A DNA stretch of 5,230 nucleotides from Acidobacteriota bacterium. GTDB taxonomy: Bacteria > Actinomycetota > Acidimicrobiia > Spongiisociales > UBA5794. The notes beneath the pieces were generated by a model that worked only from the letters and a program-made list of their open reading frames with translations, was not told where the DNA came from and searched no databases. This document shows, piece after piece, positions 1-5,230 of the stretch; position 1 is the stretch's first letter; each line of letters starts with the position of its first letter. The position numbers were made by a program, and so were the translations under genes. The DNA is taken from the NCBI GenBank assembly GCA_004356175.1, contig SMXV01000104.1, positions 1-5,230 of the forward strand, written 5' to 3'.

Positions 1-1
1 C

Positions 2-385
2 GGCTCATGGTCGAACGCCCAGTTTGGATACGGCGTTCTGGCGTTTGGCAACGGCATTCTTGATGCGTCCAGTATTGCTGCTCGTGATGGGCGTGTGCTC
101 GCGATTGTCTCCATCTCCTCCACACTCGGACCACAGGTTGTGGAGAATCTTGCTGCGGCCAGCATTCCTGGACTTTGGATCGGCTCACGATCCGATGGCT
201 CGGTCGACGTTGATGTCTCGGTCGCGGCTCAGATCCCCCTGCCTCAAACCAGCTTCGTCATCCACGCAGATGCAGATGAAGGATTTTGGGACGATGGTGC
301 CGACGGTTTCGACGAACAGATCGCGGCCGACACAGCTGATCGTTTGATCTCCTTTCTGGCAGATGAGCTGCCCCCGAGGGTCTGA
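2..385 (+). CDS. 3' end of a gene, possibly alpha/beta-hydrolase-fold protein (partial)
   Basis: An open frame enters from the left edge and gives 127 residues before a TGA stop at 383-385; its start lies outside the window. The visible part resembles the C-terminal two thirds of an alpha/beta hydrolase. A strand-turn-helix AFGNGILDA (fragment residues 14-22) sits where a nucleophile elbow would be, followed by the strand RVLAIVSISS (31-40), a second strand IPGLWIGSRSDG (55-66) like the acid-loop region, then FVIHADADEGFWDDG (85-99) where the catalytic His loop would lie, and a final amphipathic helix. If this alignment is right, the nucleophile Ser is replaced by Gly, because no GxSxG is visible. 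No signal peptide or membrane segment can be seen in this part. The stop codon directly abuts the ATG of the epimerase, so the two are probably cotranscribed. Coding status is firm; the family assignment is tentative and rests on pattern only. Confidence 0.7.
   Translation, partial: GSWSNAQFGYGVLAFGNGILDASSIAARDGRVLAIVSISSTLGPQVVENLAAASIPGLWIGSRSDGSVDVDVSVAAQIPLPQTSFVIHADADEGFWDDGADGFDEQIAADTADRLISFLADELPPRV
376..380 (+). promoter_or_regulatory. Shine-Dalgarno site of the epimerase gene
   Basis: GAGGG lies five bases before the ATG at 386, inside the last codons of the upstream gene. It supports this start, which also places the Rossmann GxxGxxG motif at the usual distance from the N-terminus. 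Confidence 0.6.
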
Positions 386-1327
386 ATGCCAAAGTCTGTC
401 GTATCTGGTGGCGCCGGGTTCATCGGCTCGAACCTCGTTGATCGTCTCGTGGACGATGGCCATGAGGTCTTTGTGATCGATGACCTCAGCTCCGGATCAC
501 TTGGAAACCTCAGAGGAGCGAGACAGCGGGGTTCCGTCGTGCTTCACCAGATCGACGTTGCGTCAACTGAGGTTGTCGATCTCGTCCGATCGTTCCAGCC
601 AAACAACGTGTTTCACCTCGCCGCGCAAGTTGACGTGCGCCACTCTGTTGCCGACCCAGTGTACGACGCGAAAATCAACATTCTGGGCACGATCAACATG
701 CTTGAGGCCGCCCGTCACGGCAACGCCGATCGGTTCGTATTTTCGAGCTCGGGTGGTGCAACGTATGGCGACACCTTCAATATTCCTACGCCTGAGTCTC
801 AGCCACGTGTTCCTGCATCACCCTACGGGGTGTCCAAGTACGTCGTTGAGGAGTACTTCAGGTACTACAAGGACACCTACGATCTCGACTATCTGTCGCT
901 CGGTTTCGCAAATGTCTACGGACCCCGCCAGGATCCCGACGGTGAGGCAGGCGTAGTGGCCATATTCATCGGTGACCTCGTTGCGGGGCGGACTCCGACG
1001 ATCTTTGGTGACGGCAGCCAGACAAGAGATTTCGTGTTCGTCGAGGACGTTGCGGACGCTCTTGTGCGTGGTGCACGCATCGGTGGGTCGCGGTATCTCA
1101 ACATCGGAACTGGAGTTGAAACTTCTATATCGGGACTCTACGAACATATCGTTGAGGCCACTGGGGCCGATATCGCGCCGATCATGGCGGCTCCAAAGCG
1201 GGGTGAGCAGCTCAGGTCCTGCCTCGACGCAAGCGCCGCAAAGGAACATCTGTCGTGGGAACCCTGGACCACACTTGATGAGGGAATTGCTGAAACCGTC
1301 GCGTGGTTCCGGAGCCTCGAAAGCTAG
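386..1327 (+). CDS. galE: NAD-dependent UDP-glucose 4-epimerase-type sugar epimerase
   Basis: A complete 313-residue extended short-chain dehydrogenase/reductase, the usual length for the short GalE-like epimerases of bacteria and archaea. These cytosolic enzymes use tightly bound NAD to invert C4 of UDP-sugars, feeding polysaccharide or glycoconjugate synthesis. The Rossmann motif GGAGFIG is at residues 8-14, and the acidic residues ending the second strand (IDDLSSG, 31-37) bind the NAD ribose. FHLAAQ is at 76-81, the Ser run FSSSGGATYG at 119-128, and the catalytic Tyr-x-x-x-Lys is Y147/K151 in SPYGVSK. The substrate-side block NVYGPRQDP (176-184) and IFGDGSQTRDFVFVED (206-221) is typical of the family. 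Start: ATG directly after the upstream stop, with a GAGGG site. The neighbouring glycosyltransferase suggests cell-envelope sugar metabolism, but that gene is over 3.5 kb away. Substrate (UDP-Glc, UDP-GlcNAc or a uronic acid) cannot be fixed from sequence, so the symbol is a family-level call. Confidence 0.88.
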   Translation: MPKSVVSGGAGFIGSNLVDRLVDDGHEVFVIDDLSSGSLGNLRGARQRGSVVLHQIDVASTEVVDLVRSFQPNNVFHLAAQVDVRHSVADPVYDAKINILGTINMLEAARHGNADRFVFSSSGGATYGDTFNIPTPESQPRVPASPYGVSKYVVEEYFRYYKDTYDLDYLSLGFANVYGPRQDPDGEAGVVAIFIGDLVAGRTPTIFGDGSQTRDFVFVEDVADALVRGARIGGSRYLNIGTGVETSISGLYEHIVEATGADIAPIMAAPKRGEQLRSCLDASAAKEHLSWEPWTTLDEGIAETVAWFRSLES

Positions 1328-1328
1328 G

Positions 1329-1890
1329 TCAGGCCCTCTTGGTGCGGATCCAGTACACCGCGAACGCCAGGACGCCAACGAGACCGAGCATCTCGACAAT
1401 GAGAGGCAACCGAGTGTTTGAGTTCTTCGCGTCGACGGATCGGACTCGGATACCTGCGTGTCCACGCACGCTGTCGGCAGCGAGGAGAGGCTCAGCGCCT
1501 ACGGTCGACCAGGTCGGATGCGGGCTCAATGGGGCAACACGAACAGGCCAATGCCGTTGTTGTTGGTTCAGCGATAGGTGCTGACGAAATCAATGCCAGG
1601 ATCCGGATCCGTCCCGGGAACGGCCCACGAGATGTCATGGCCGGTACATACCGTGTCTACGGCTTGAATCCACCCTATGGGCAACGGGGGCTGACCGGTG
1701 TCGGAAAACCCAGCTCCAACATCCGTTCCACGACTCGAGTAGCGTGGTCTCCAATTTCGTGGTCAGCCAGAGGACCTGCGCAGATGTCACACTTAAGCGT
1801 GCCCGCACCTCGGTCACTGTGGTCGCCGAACCAACGGCCAGACTTGTGGCTGTCGGTCCCGATGTCCGTAATTTGTTGTTCTGTGCTCAT
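1329..1890 (-). pseudogene. Decayed gene of unknown function with C-terminal membrane anchor
   Basis: The start looks genuine: an ATG (complement of 1888-1890) preceded at five bases by GAGG (complement of 1896-1899). It opens MSTEQQITDIGTDSHKSG, then reads on through KCDICAGPLADHEIGDHATRVVERMLELGF until about 1700, with a stop soon after (1675-1677). Protein-like sequence then continues in a second frame (around GWIQAVDTVC and PGTDPDPGIDFVSTYR) to a stop at 1568-1570. It resumes in a third frame, ending in the hydrophobic helix LPLIVEMLGLVGVLAFAVYW, a basic tail RTKRA and a stop at 1329-1331. Together these look like one protein of roughly 185 residues with at least two frameshifts and a tail anchor. 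I do not recognise the family; the single CxxC (CDIC) is not enough to call a zinc site. An alternative is two unrelated fragments: a 71-residue small protein (1675-1890) and the tail piece. Which frame is real in the middle section is uncertain. Confidence 0.4.
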
Positions 1891-1895
1891 CGGTG

Positions 1896-1899
1896 CCTC
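1896..1899 (-). promoter_or_regulatory. Shine-Dalgarno-like site before the decayed gene
   Basis: On the minus strand GAGG stands five bases before the ATG at 1890. It is the main support for a once-functional start here. Confidence 0.4.
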
Positions 1900-2019
1900 A
1901 ATCGCTACACATCTATTTCATCGGCACGACTGGGAACACTTGAAGCAGATCTTTGGTCGCGGAGAAACAGCGGATTGGCGCCGAGCTTCGGCTGCTGTTC
2001 TGCGTCCGAGGCTTCCACC

Positions 2020-2385
2020 CTACCCGAGCGCCACGCCGATGGCTCCGATCACAATGAGAGCTACGGCGACACCATGACGGCGTATAATCTCCTCCCGAGG
2101 AATCGGTGAGCGACGATAAGTCCGAACACGACAGAGGTCTTCCGCAAGTCGGCGACAAGACCAAACGATTCCGTATGCGCAACAATCAGCACCAGCAGGT
2201 ATGCAGCTGCCGAGGCTACTCCGCCAACGAGCAGCCGGCCGGGTTGATTCGAAATAACTTCAGTCAACAGTGCCAGAATCACTCGACTGCATGGGACTCA
2301 CCGTCGCCATGGTCACGGAGCGTGGAGCAGTTCAACGGGTCAACGGTTTGGCCTACATATGCAGTCGGATGTCAGAACATATAGC
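2020..2385 (-). pseudogene. C-terminal remnant of an EamA/DMT-family transporter
   Basis: EamA proteins are inner-membrane drug/metabolite transporters of about 280-300 residues and ten helices built from two repeats. Only the last part of the second repeat is left. From about 2282 the minus strand reads two hydrophobic stretches, GGVASAAAYLLVLIVA and LVADLRKTSVVFGLIVAHRF. The middle portion, ADLRKTSVVF, matches the family's conserved ALRxTSV-type segment. At 2094-2096 the frame breaks. In the -1 frame the sequence continues EEIIRRHGVAVALIVIGAIG to a stop at 2020-2022, exactly the expected last helix. One extra G in the GGG run would restore FLGEEII. Upstream, a further frame change near 2286 joins a segment YVGQTVDPLN...RDHGDGESHAV that may be the preceding loop; this part is weaker. 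The first five or more helices are absent, because the glycosylase gene ends at 2426. It lies on the same strand as that operon. Confidence 0.65.
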
Positions 2386-2425
2386 AGCGTACGCTCCCAG
2401 ATCTGACCGCTGAGGGCTCGCTTCT

Positions 2426-3304
2426 CTACAACTCCTCGAGCGTCTTTGGCCAGTCGTCCTTGAGCAGGCGGCTGAGGGAGCGATCGGCGAGGATGCGGCC
2501 CTTGGTTTGACATCCAGGGCAGTAATTGGTCTCGCGTTTGGCCGCAACAATCCGCTGAATTGGTGCTCCACACACGGGGCAGGCTTCGCCGAACTTCCCG
2601 TGGACCGCCATCTCTGGATGGAACGCCGTCACCTTTTTCGGAAAGTCGTCACCTGTCTCTGCAATGAGGAGAGATGTCCAACGGTCGAGTACCGACTTCG
2701 TTGCCTCAAAAAGCGCGACAACTTCGTCGTCGCCGAGGTTCATGTTCAACTGCGTTGGGGAGAGCTTGGCTTCGTGCAGGATCTCGTCGGCGAAGGCCCC
2801 ACCGATGCCAGAGACATACCTTGCGTCGGTGAGCGCACGTTTGAGCGTGTGTCGGTTTGTCCTAAACGCAGCGTCGAACTCCTTGAGCGTGGCAGACGCG
2901 ACTTCGATACCACCGGGATCGACCGTGTCAAGGTCGGCTGTGCGCAGAATCGACATTGACGCCCGCCGCTTTGTTCCTGCCTCCGTCAACAGGAGCGAGC
3001 CAGTCGAGAAGTCGATCGCAGCGAGTCCTCCCCGTTTCGGAATAGGTTTCGGCTCCTCGTTCCACCTGAAGCGACCGGCGACCATGAGGTGGATGACGCA
3101 GTGAAGATCGCCGGAGACATCGATGACGATCCGTTTGCCTACACGGCCGACATCCAGGACTTGCGTGCCGACAAGCGCCTCGGTTGAAGGGTCGTAGGTC
3201 CGAAGAAGAGAGAAGCTCGCGATCCGCACGCCCTCAATGTGTGCTCCGACGATTCGTGGCCTTAGTGCGTGAAGGTACATTTCGATCTCTGGCAGCTCAG
3301 GCAT
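2426..3304 (-). CDS. mutM: Formamidopyrimidine-DNA glycosylase family protein (Fpg/Nei)
   Basis: A complete 292-residue Fpg/Nei-type base-excision repair enzyme, which removes oxidised bases such as 8-oxoguanine or formamidopyrimidines and nicks the abasic site. The N-terminus PELPEIE supplies the catalytic Pro2 and Glu3; Lys57 in GRVGKR matches the conserved beta-domain lysine. The helix-two-turn-helix segment is YVSGIGGAFADEILHEAKLSP (about 163-183). The C-terminal zinc finger has Cys242, Cys245, Cys262 and Cys265, with the loop Arg257 in the position of the phosphate-contacting arginine. Glycine occupies position 169, where family members normally have Asn in GxGN. HLMVAGRFRW (72-81) and the ending DRSLSRLLKDDWPKTLEEL fit a broad Fpg-like subfamily seen in Actinobacteria and Proteobacteria. 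The start ATG shares one base with the cofE stop (TGATG) and no good ribosome site precedes it, so translation is probably coupled to cofE. Substrate preference (Fpg versus Nei) is not decided by sequence. Confidence 0.92.
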   Translation of the reverse strand: MPELPEIEMYLHALRPRIVGAHIEGVRIASFSLLRTYDPSTEALVGTQVLDVGRVGKRIVIDVSGDLHCVIHLMVAGRFRWNEEPKPIPKRGGLAAIDFSTGSLLLTEAGTKRRASMSILRTADLDTVDPGGIEVASATLKEFDAAFRTNRHTLKRALTDARYVSGIGGAFADEILHEAKLSPTQLNMNLGDDEVVALFEATKSVLDRWTSLLIAETGDDFPKKVTAFHPEMAVHGKFGEACPVCGAPIQRIVAAKRETNYCPGCQTKGRILADRSLSRLLKDDWPKTLEEL

Positions 3305-4002
3305 CAGCGGAACAGATCTTCTTCTGGCGGCCGTATGAGGTCTGAAGCCCTTCCCTGACCAACGATGTCGAGACCACGGACGACAGCGACCGGGATCTGA
3401 TCTGCTTTCCCCATGACGAGGTCAGCTGCGGCCGCGATTTCGTCGACGACGGCCACCTCAGTGACGTTGAGTTCATTGCCGTGGGCGTCGTATGTGCCGC
3501 GCAGGTCAAGGATTGACGTGACACCTGACACGCCGATCGCGACATCTACGAGACCCCTGCGCCATGGTCTACCGAAGGTGTCCGTGATGACAACACCAAT
3601 CGATGTCCCTGTCTGCTCTTCGATCAGCATCCTGAGCCGGTGGGCGCTTCGATCTGGGTCGACAGGAAGCAGGATTGCATACCCCTCGGCCACATTTGAG
3701 CGGTCCACTGCTGCATTCGCGCAGATAAAGCCGTGTTTGGTCTGTGTGATCACAAGGTCGCCCCTTCTGCGCACGATGCGGACAGCTTCGTCCTCAACGA
3801 GAGCACGGTATGCCTCCTCATCAGGAATCTCGACGACTCTGCCCTCCTGCTTCGACACGACCTTGTGGGTAACGACGACGATGTCCTTGTTCTTGAGATG
3901 CCATCCGTCGGCGGCGATGGCTGCGACTATCAACGTGGCGAGATCGTCACCTGCGGCGATCTCGCGGATTCCGACTACCGGGAGAACTTCGAGTTTTGTC
4001 AT
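3304..4002 (-). CDS. cofE: Coenzyme F420-0:L-glutamate ligase
   Basis: A complete 232-residue CofE. The enzyme uses GTP to add glutamates, the first by an alpha-linkage and the next through the gamma-carboxyl, to F420-0 in the cytosol, producing the polyglutamate tail of coenzyme F420. Family blocks are all present: VVVTHKVVSKQEG (42-54), QTKHGFICANAAVDRSNV (87-104), ITDTFGRPWRRGLVDVAIG (139-157) and LNVTEVAVVDEIAAAADL (178-195). Acidic residues such as Asp141 in DTFGRPWR are probable metal ligands (inference from family). The length matches stand-alone archaeal and bacterial CofE; the roughly 200-residue nitroreductase-like FMN domain fused behind it in mycobacterial FbiB is missing. Its ATG overlaps the cofD stop by four bases (ATGA) and its TGA overlaps the glycosylase ATG by one, so all three genes are likely translated from one message. 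Confidence 0.95.
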   Translation of the reverse strand: MTKLEVLPVVGIREIAAGDDLATLIVAAIAADGWHLKNKDIVVVTHKVVSKQEGRVVEIPDEEAYRALVEDEAVRIVRRRGDLVITQTKHGFICANAAVDRSNVAEGYAILLPVDPDRSAHRLRMLIEEQTGTSIGVVITDTFGRPWRRGLVDVAIGVSGVTSILDLRGTYDAHGNELNVTEVAVVDEIAAAADLVMGKADQIPVAVVRGLDIVGQGRASDLIRPPEEDLFR

Positions 4003-4967
4003 CTCGTCATGATGCCAAGCATCTCGCTAGCGAATGTCGCGCCGTGGTCTTGGCCAGTGAGCCTCGTGTCCAGCGTGTGTACGGCAATACCGAAATCGTC
4101 GCCGATAGGGATGTCGCCACTGTCGGCTTGGTCGATGAAGAGATCGTCGATGTGCCCGTGGTATGCCTCAAGTATGCCTCTGGTGCCTGCGGAGAGCCCA
4201 ACGCCGGCCATTACCTCAGCCGCGGGCCCTTTGAGCGCAGTGCCAGAAAATAGCGGACTCACTCCACATCGGTTCGAGTGTTTCGACACCGCTTCAGCAA
4301 TATCGTCGATGGCGAGAATCGGCCATACAGACAGAGGCGGGTTCGATGGCGCGATCACAAGCGTGTCAGCAGACGCTATTGCGTCGAGAACTCCAGGTGC
4401 AGCGGAGGCTTCTGTCGCGCCATGGTAGGCAACTGCCGTCACGGTGTCAGCATGCGAACGGTCGACGAAATACGTTTGGAAGTCGAGCCACTGCCCGCTG
4501 GCGATCTGAAGATGGGTGCGAACGGGATTGTCGGATGCTGGCATGACCACAACGTCCACAAGTCCAAGACGGGTGGAGAGTTGGGCAAGTACCTCAGAAA
4601 GTGGCATGCCGCTCTCCATCATCTCTGTGCGAAGAATGCACAATGCAAGGTCCTTGTCGCCGAGCACAAACGCGGTGTCAACCCCAAGCGTTTCCAACGC
4701 TTCCATGGTCTTGAACGTGTCATCTGATCGTCCCCATCCGTGTTCACCGATGACTCCGGCGAGGGTATAGAGGACCGTATCGGGGTCGGCAGCGACATGA
4801 ACGCCGTATCGTTTGGTGTCGTCACCGATGTTCACCACAACGGTGAGATGGCCAGGATCAAGCACATGTCGCAATGCTTGTGCCATTCTGGCTCCGCCAA
4901 CCCCGCCAGCAAGCAGGGTGACGCGGTGATTGCCGAACGTTCGGATGGACTCCAGAATGTACTCCAC
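3999..4967 (-). CDS. cofD: 2-phospho-L-lactate transferase (F420 biosynthesis)
   Basis: A complete 322-residue CofD/FbiA. It transfers a phospholactyl (or, in mycobacteria, phosphoenolpyruvyl) group from a guanylylated donor to the deazaflavin Fo, yielding F420-0 or its dehydro form. Visible motifs: LLAGGVGGAR (18-27), the metal/Fo-binding NIGDD (46-50), DPDTVLYTLAG (61-71), GDKDLALCILRTEMM (103-117), MPASDNPVRTHL (142-153) and APSNPPLSVWPILAI (206-220). The family core normally begins at the strand leading into GGVGGAR. The nearest usable start before it is GTG at 4967-4965, giving about 15 extra residues; no ATG or TTG lies closer in frame. No convincing Shine-Dalgarno site precedes this GTG, and it directly abuts the divergent glycosyltransferase ATG, so leaderless translation is possible. 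It is first in a cofD-cofE-glycosylase operon. The genes for Fo synthesis and donor activation are not in the window. Confidence 0.94.
   Translation of the reverse strand: MEYILESIRTFGNHRVTLLAGGVGGARMAQALRHVLDPGHLTVVVNIGDDTKRYGVHVAADPDTVLYTLAGVIGEHGWGRSDDTFKTMEALETLGVDTAFVLGDKDLALCILRTEMMESGMPLSEVLAQLSTRLGLVDVVVMPASDNPVRTHLQIASGQWLDFQTYFVDRSHADTVTAVAYHGATEASAAPGVLDAIASADTLVIAPSNPPLSVWPILAIDDIAEAVSKHSNRCGVSPLFSGTALKGPAAEVMAGVGLSAGTRGILEAYHGHIDDLFIDQADSGDIPIGDDFGIAVHTLDTRLTGQDHGATFASEMLGIMTR
4933..4944. repeat. 12-bp perfect palindrome near the divergent start junction
   Basis: CCGAACGTTCGG reads identically on both strands. It lies within the first codons of cofD (coding IRTFG) and 23 bp upstream of the glycosyltransferase ATG, where an operator for a dimeric regulator could sit. 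About one such palindrome is expected by chance in a window this long, so only its place makes it notable. Confidence 0.3.
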
Positions 4968-5230
4968 ATGTCTATGACGCCAACTCGTCGCCCGAGCGTT
5001 GCCGTGGTCGTTTCCACGAACGGCACCGAGCGCCTTGGATCAACTCTCGCGGCCGTCGAACAGCAAGTGTACGAGCCTGGCGCGGTCGCCGTGGTGGGGA
5101 GCGCAACCGCTTTCGCGTCTGAGGGCCATGGCCAGAACGTGTCGGTTGCTGCGTCGCTCTCTGACGCCGTGACATCCGTGAGCCGCCACGCCGAATATGT
5201 GTGGTTTCTCTCTGAGGGTGCGGTTCCAAC
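4968..5230 (+). CDS. Glycosyltransferase family 2-like protein, N-terminal part (partial)
   Basis: An open frame starts at ATG 4968 (or the in-frame ATG at 4974) and runs without a stop past the right edge, giving 87 residues. The N-terminus SVAVVVSTNGTERLGSTLAAVEQQ (10-33) has the first strand and the THNG-like turn of the GT-A nucleotide-binding fold, followed by the second strand AVAVVG (39-44). VWFLSEGAVP (78-87) aligns with the strand carrying the acidic metal-binding motif, which in related actinobacterial enzymes reads like LHDDAVP. Such proteins transfer sugars from nucleotide donors, often in cell-envelope assembly, and many carry C-terminal membrane helices that cannot be seen here. 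The Asp pair is replaced by Glu-Gly, so donor binding may be altered. A family 2 transferase also lies close to the F420 genes in mycobacteria. No clear ribosome site is seen, and the start abuts that of cofD. Coding is well supported; the family call is moderately sure. Confidence 0.72.
   Translation, partial: MSMTPTRRPSVAVVVSTNGTERLGSTLAAVEQQVYEPGAVAVVGSATAFASEGHGQNVSVAASLSDAVTSVSRHAEYVWFLSEGAVP

Larger units (their letters stand above)
1328..2425. other. Gene-poor stretch with minus-strand gene remnants
   Basis: About 1.1 kb between the epimerase and the glycosylase holds no intact gene I can defend. Reading the minus strand, protein-like sequence appears in all three frames in turn. Two remnants can be separated: an EamA-type transporter tail (2020 to about 2385) and an unknown membrane-anchored protein (1329-1890). 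The roughly 130 bases between them (1891-2019) show only the ribosome binding site of the second remnant. The flanking genes have clean reading frames, so general poor sequence quality is a less likely explanation than decay. I saw no tRNA, convincing terminator hairpin or mobile-element end here. Confidence 0.6.

Noticed and set aside
818..1465. Minus-strand open frame of 215 codons across the epimerase end
   Set aside because: It lies antisense to a clearly conserved epimerase and shows no family features.
1599..1610. GGATCCGGATCC, a perfect palindrome and tandem hexamer
   Set aside because: It codes Asp-Pro-Asp-Pro in the apparent minus-strand protein and has no promoter context, so coincidence is sufficient.
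1418..2077. Plus-strand open frame of 219 codons (TTG start; first ATG at 1529)
   Set aside because: Its product is rich in Arg, Pro and Ser, and its C-terminus is the exact antisense of the EamA helix. It has no ribosome site and no recognisable domain, so I take it as a shadow of the decayed minus-strand genes. It is the best alternative if those remnants are wrong.
2089..2102. Programmed ribosomal frameshift in the EamA remnant
   Set aside because: The site does not match a X-XXY-YYZ slippery heptamer, and the gene lacks its N-terminal half, so decay or sequence error is simpler.
2332..2346. Direct repeat TCAACGG twice, one base apart
   Set aside because: It is short, imperfectly placed and without a partner copy elsewhere that I could see.
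2386..2395. Palindrome AGCGTACGCT downstream of the glycosylase stop, considered as a terminator
   Set aside because: It has no loop and no following T-run on the minus strand, and symmetry does not extend further.
3413..4428. Long plus-strand open frames opposite cofE and cofD
   Set aside because: They are antisense to two genes with full sets of family motifs, and their Ser/Arg/Thr-rich composition is typical of shadow frames.

Overview
The window carries a compact set of bacterial genes of moderately high GC content, centred on coenzyme F420 biosynthesis. The pairing of cofD with a stand-alone cofE, next to a family 2 glycosyltransferase and a sugar-nucleotide epimerase, fits an actinobacterium, perhaps of the Acidimicrobiia type. 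That assignment is inferred from gene content and codon style. No rRNA, tRNA or other taxonomic marker is present. I see no CRISPR array, insertion sequence or attachment site.

Layout from left to right. Positions 2-385 (+) hold the end of a gene that enters from outside the window, possibly an alpha/beta-hydrolase-fold protein. Its stop codon directly abuts a complete NAD-dependent UDP-glucose 4-epimerase-type gene (386-1327, +). Positions 1328-2425 (about 1.1 kb) contain no intact gene. Minus-strand protein sequence can still be read there, but it changes frame. One part (2020 to about 2385) is the C-terminal remainder of an EamA/DMT-type transporter broken by a single-base frameshift. The other (1329-1890) looks like a decayed gene of unknown function ending in a membrane anchor.

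The right half is a tightly packed minus-strand operon transcribed cofD (4967-3999), cofE (4002-3304), mutM/fpg-like (3304-2426). Successive genes overlap by 4 bases (ATGA) and 1 base (TGATG), which suggests translational coupling. CofD joins a three-carbon phospho-acid unit to the deazaflavin Fo, and CofE then adds glutamates. The third gene encodes a DNA glycosylase for oxidised bases. The genes for making Fo and the activated three-carbon donor, and the FMN-reductase domain fused to CofE in mycobacterial FbiB, are not in the window.

At the right edge a glycosyltransferase gene starts on the plus strand (4968 onward) and runs out of the window. Its ATG touches the likely GTG start of cofD with no base between them, so any promoter for one gene must lie inside the coding sequence of the other. 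A perfect 12-bp palindrome lies 23 bp from this junction.

I found no clearly new system. The points most worth a second look are the abutting divergent start codons, the coupling of a repair glycosylase to F420 synthesis, the gene graveyard between the epimerase and the glycosylase, and several altered motif residues (glycosyltransferase acidic motif, glycosylase H2TH Asn, hydrolase nucleophile).
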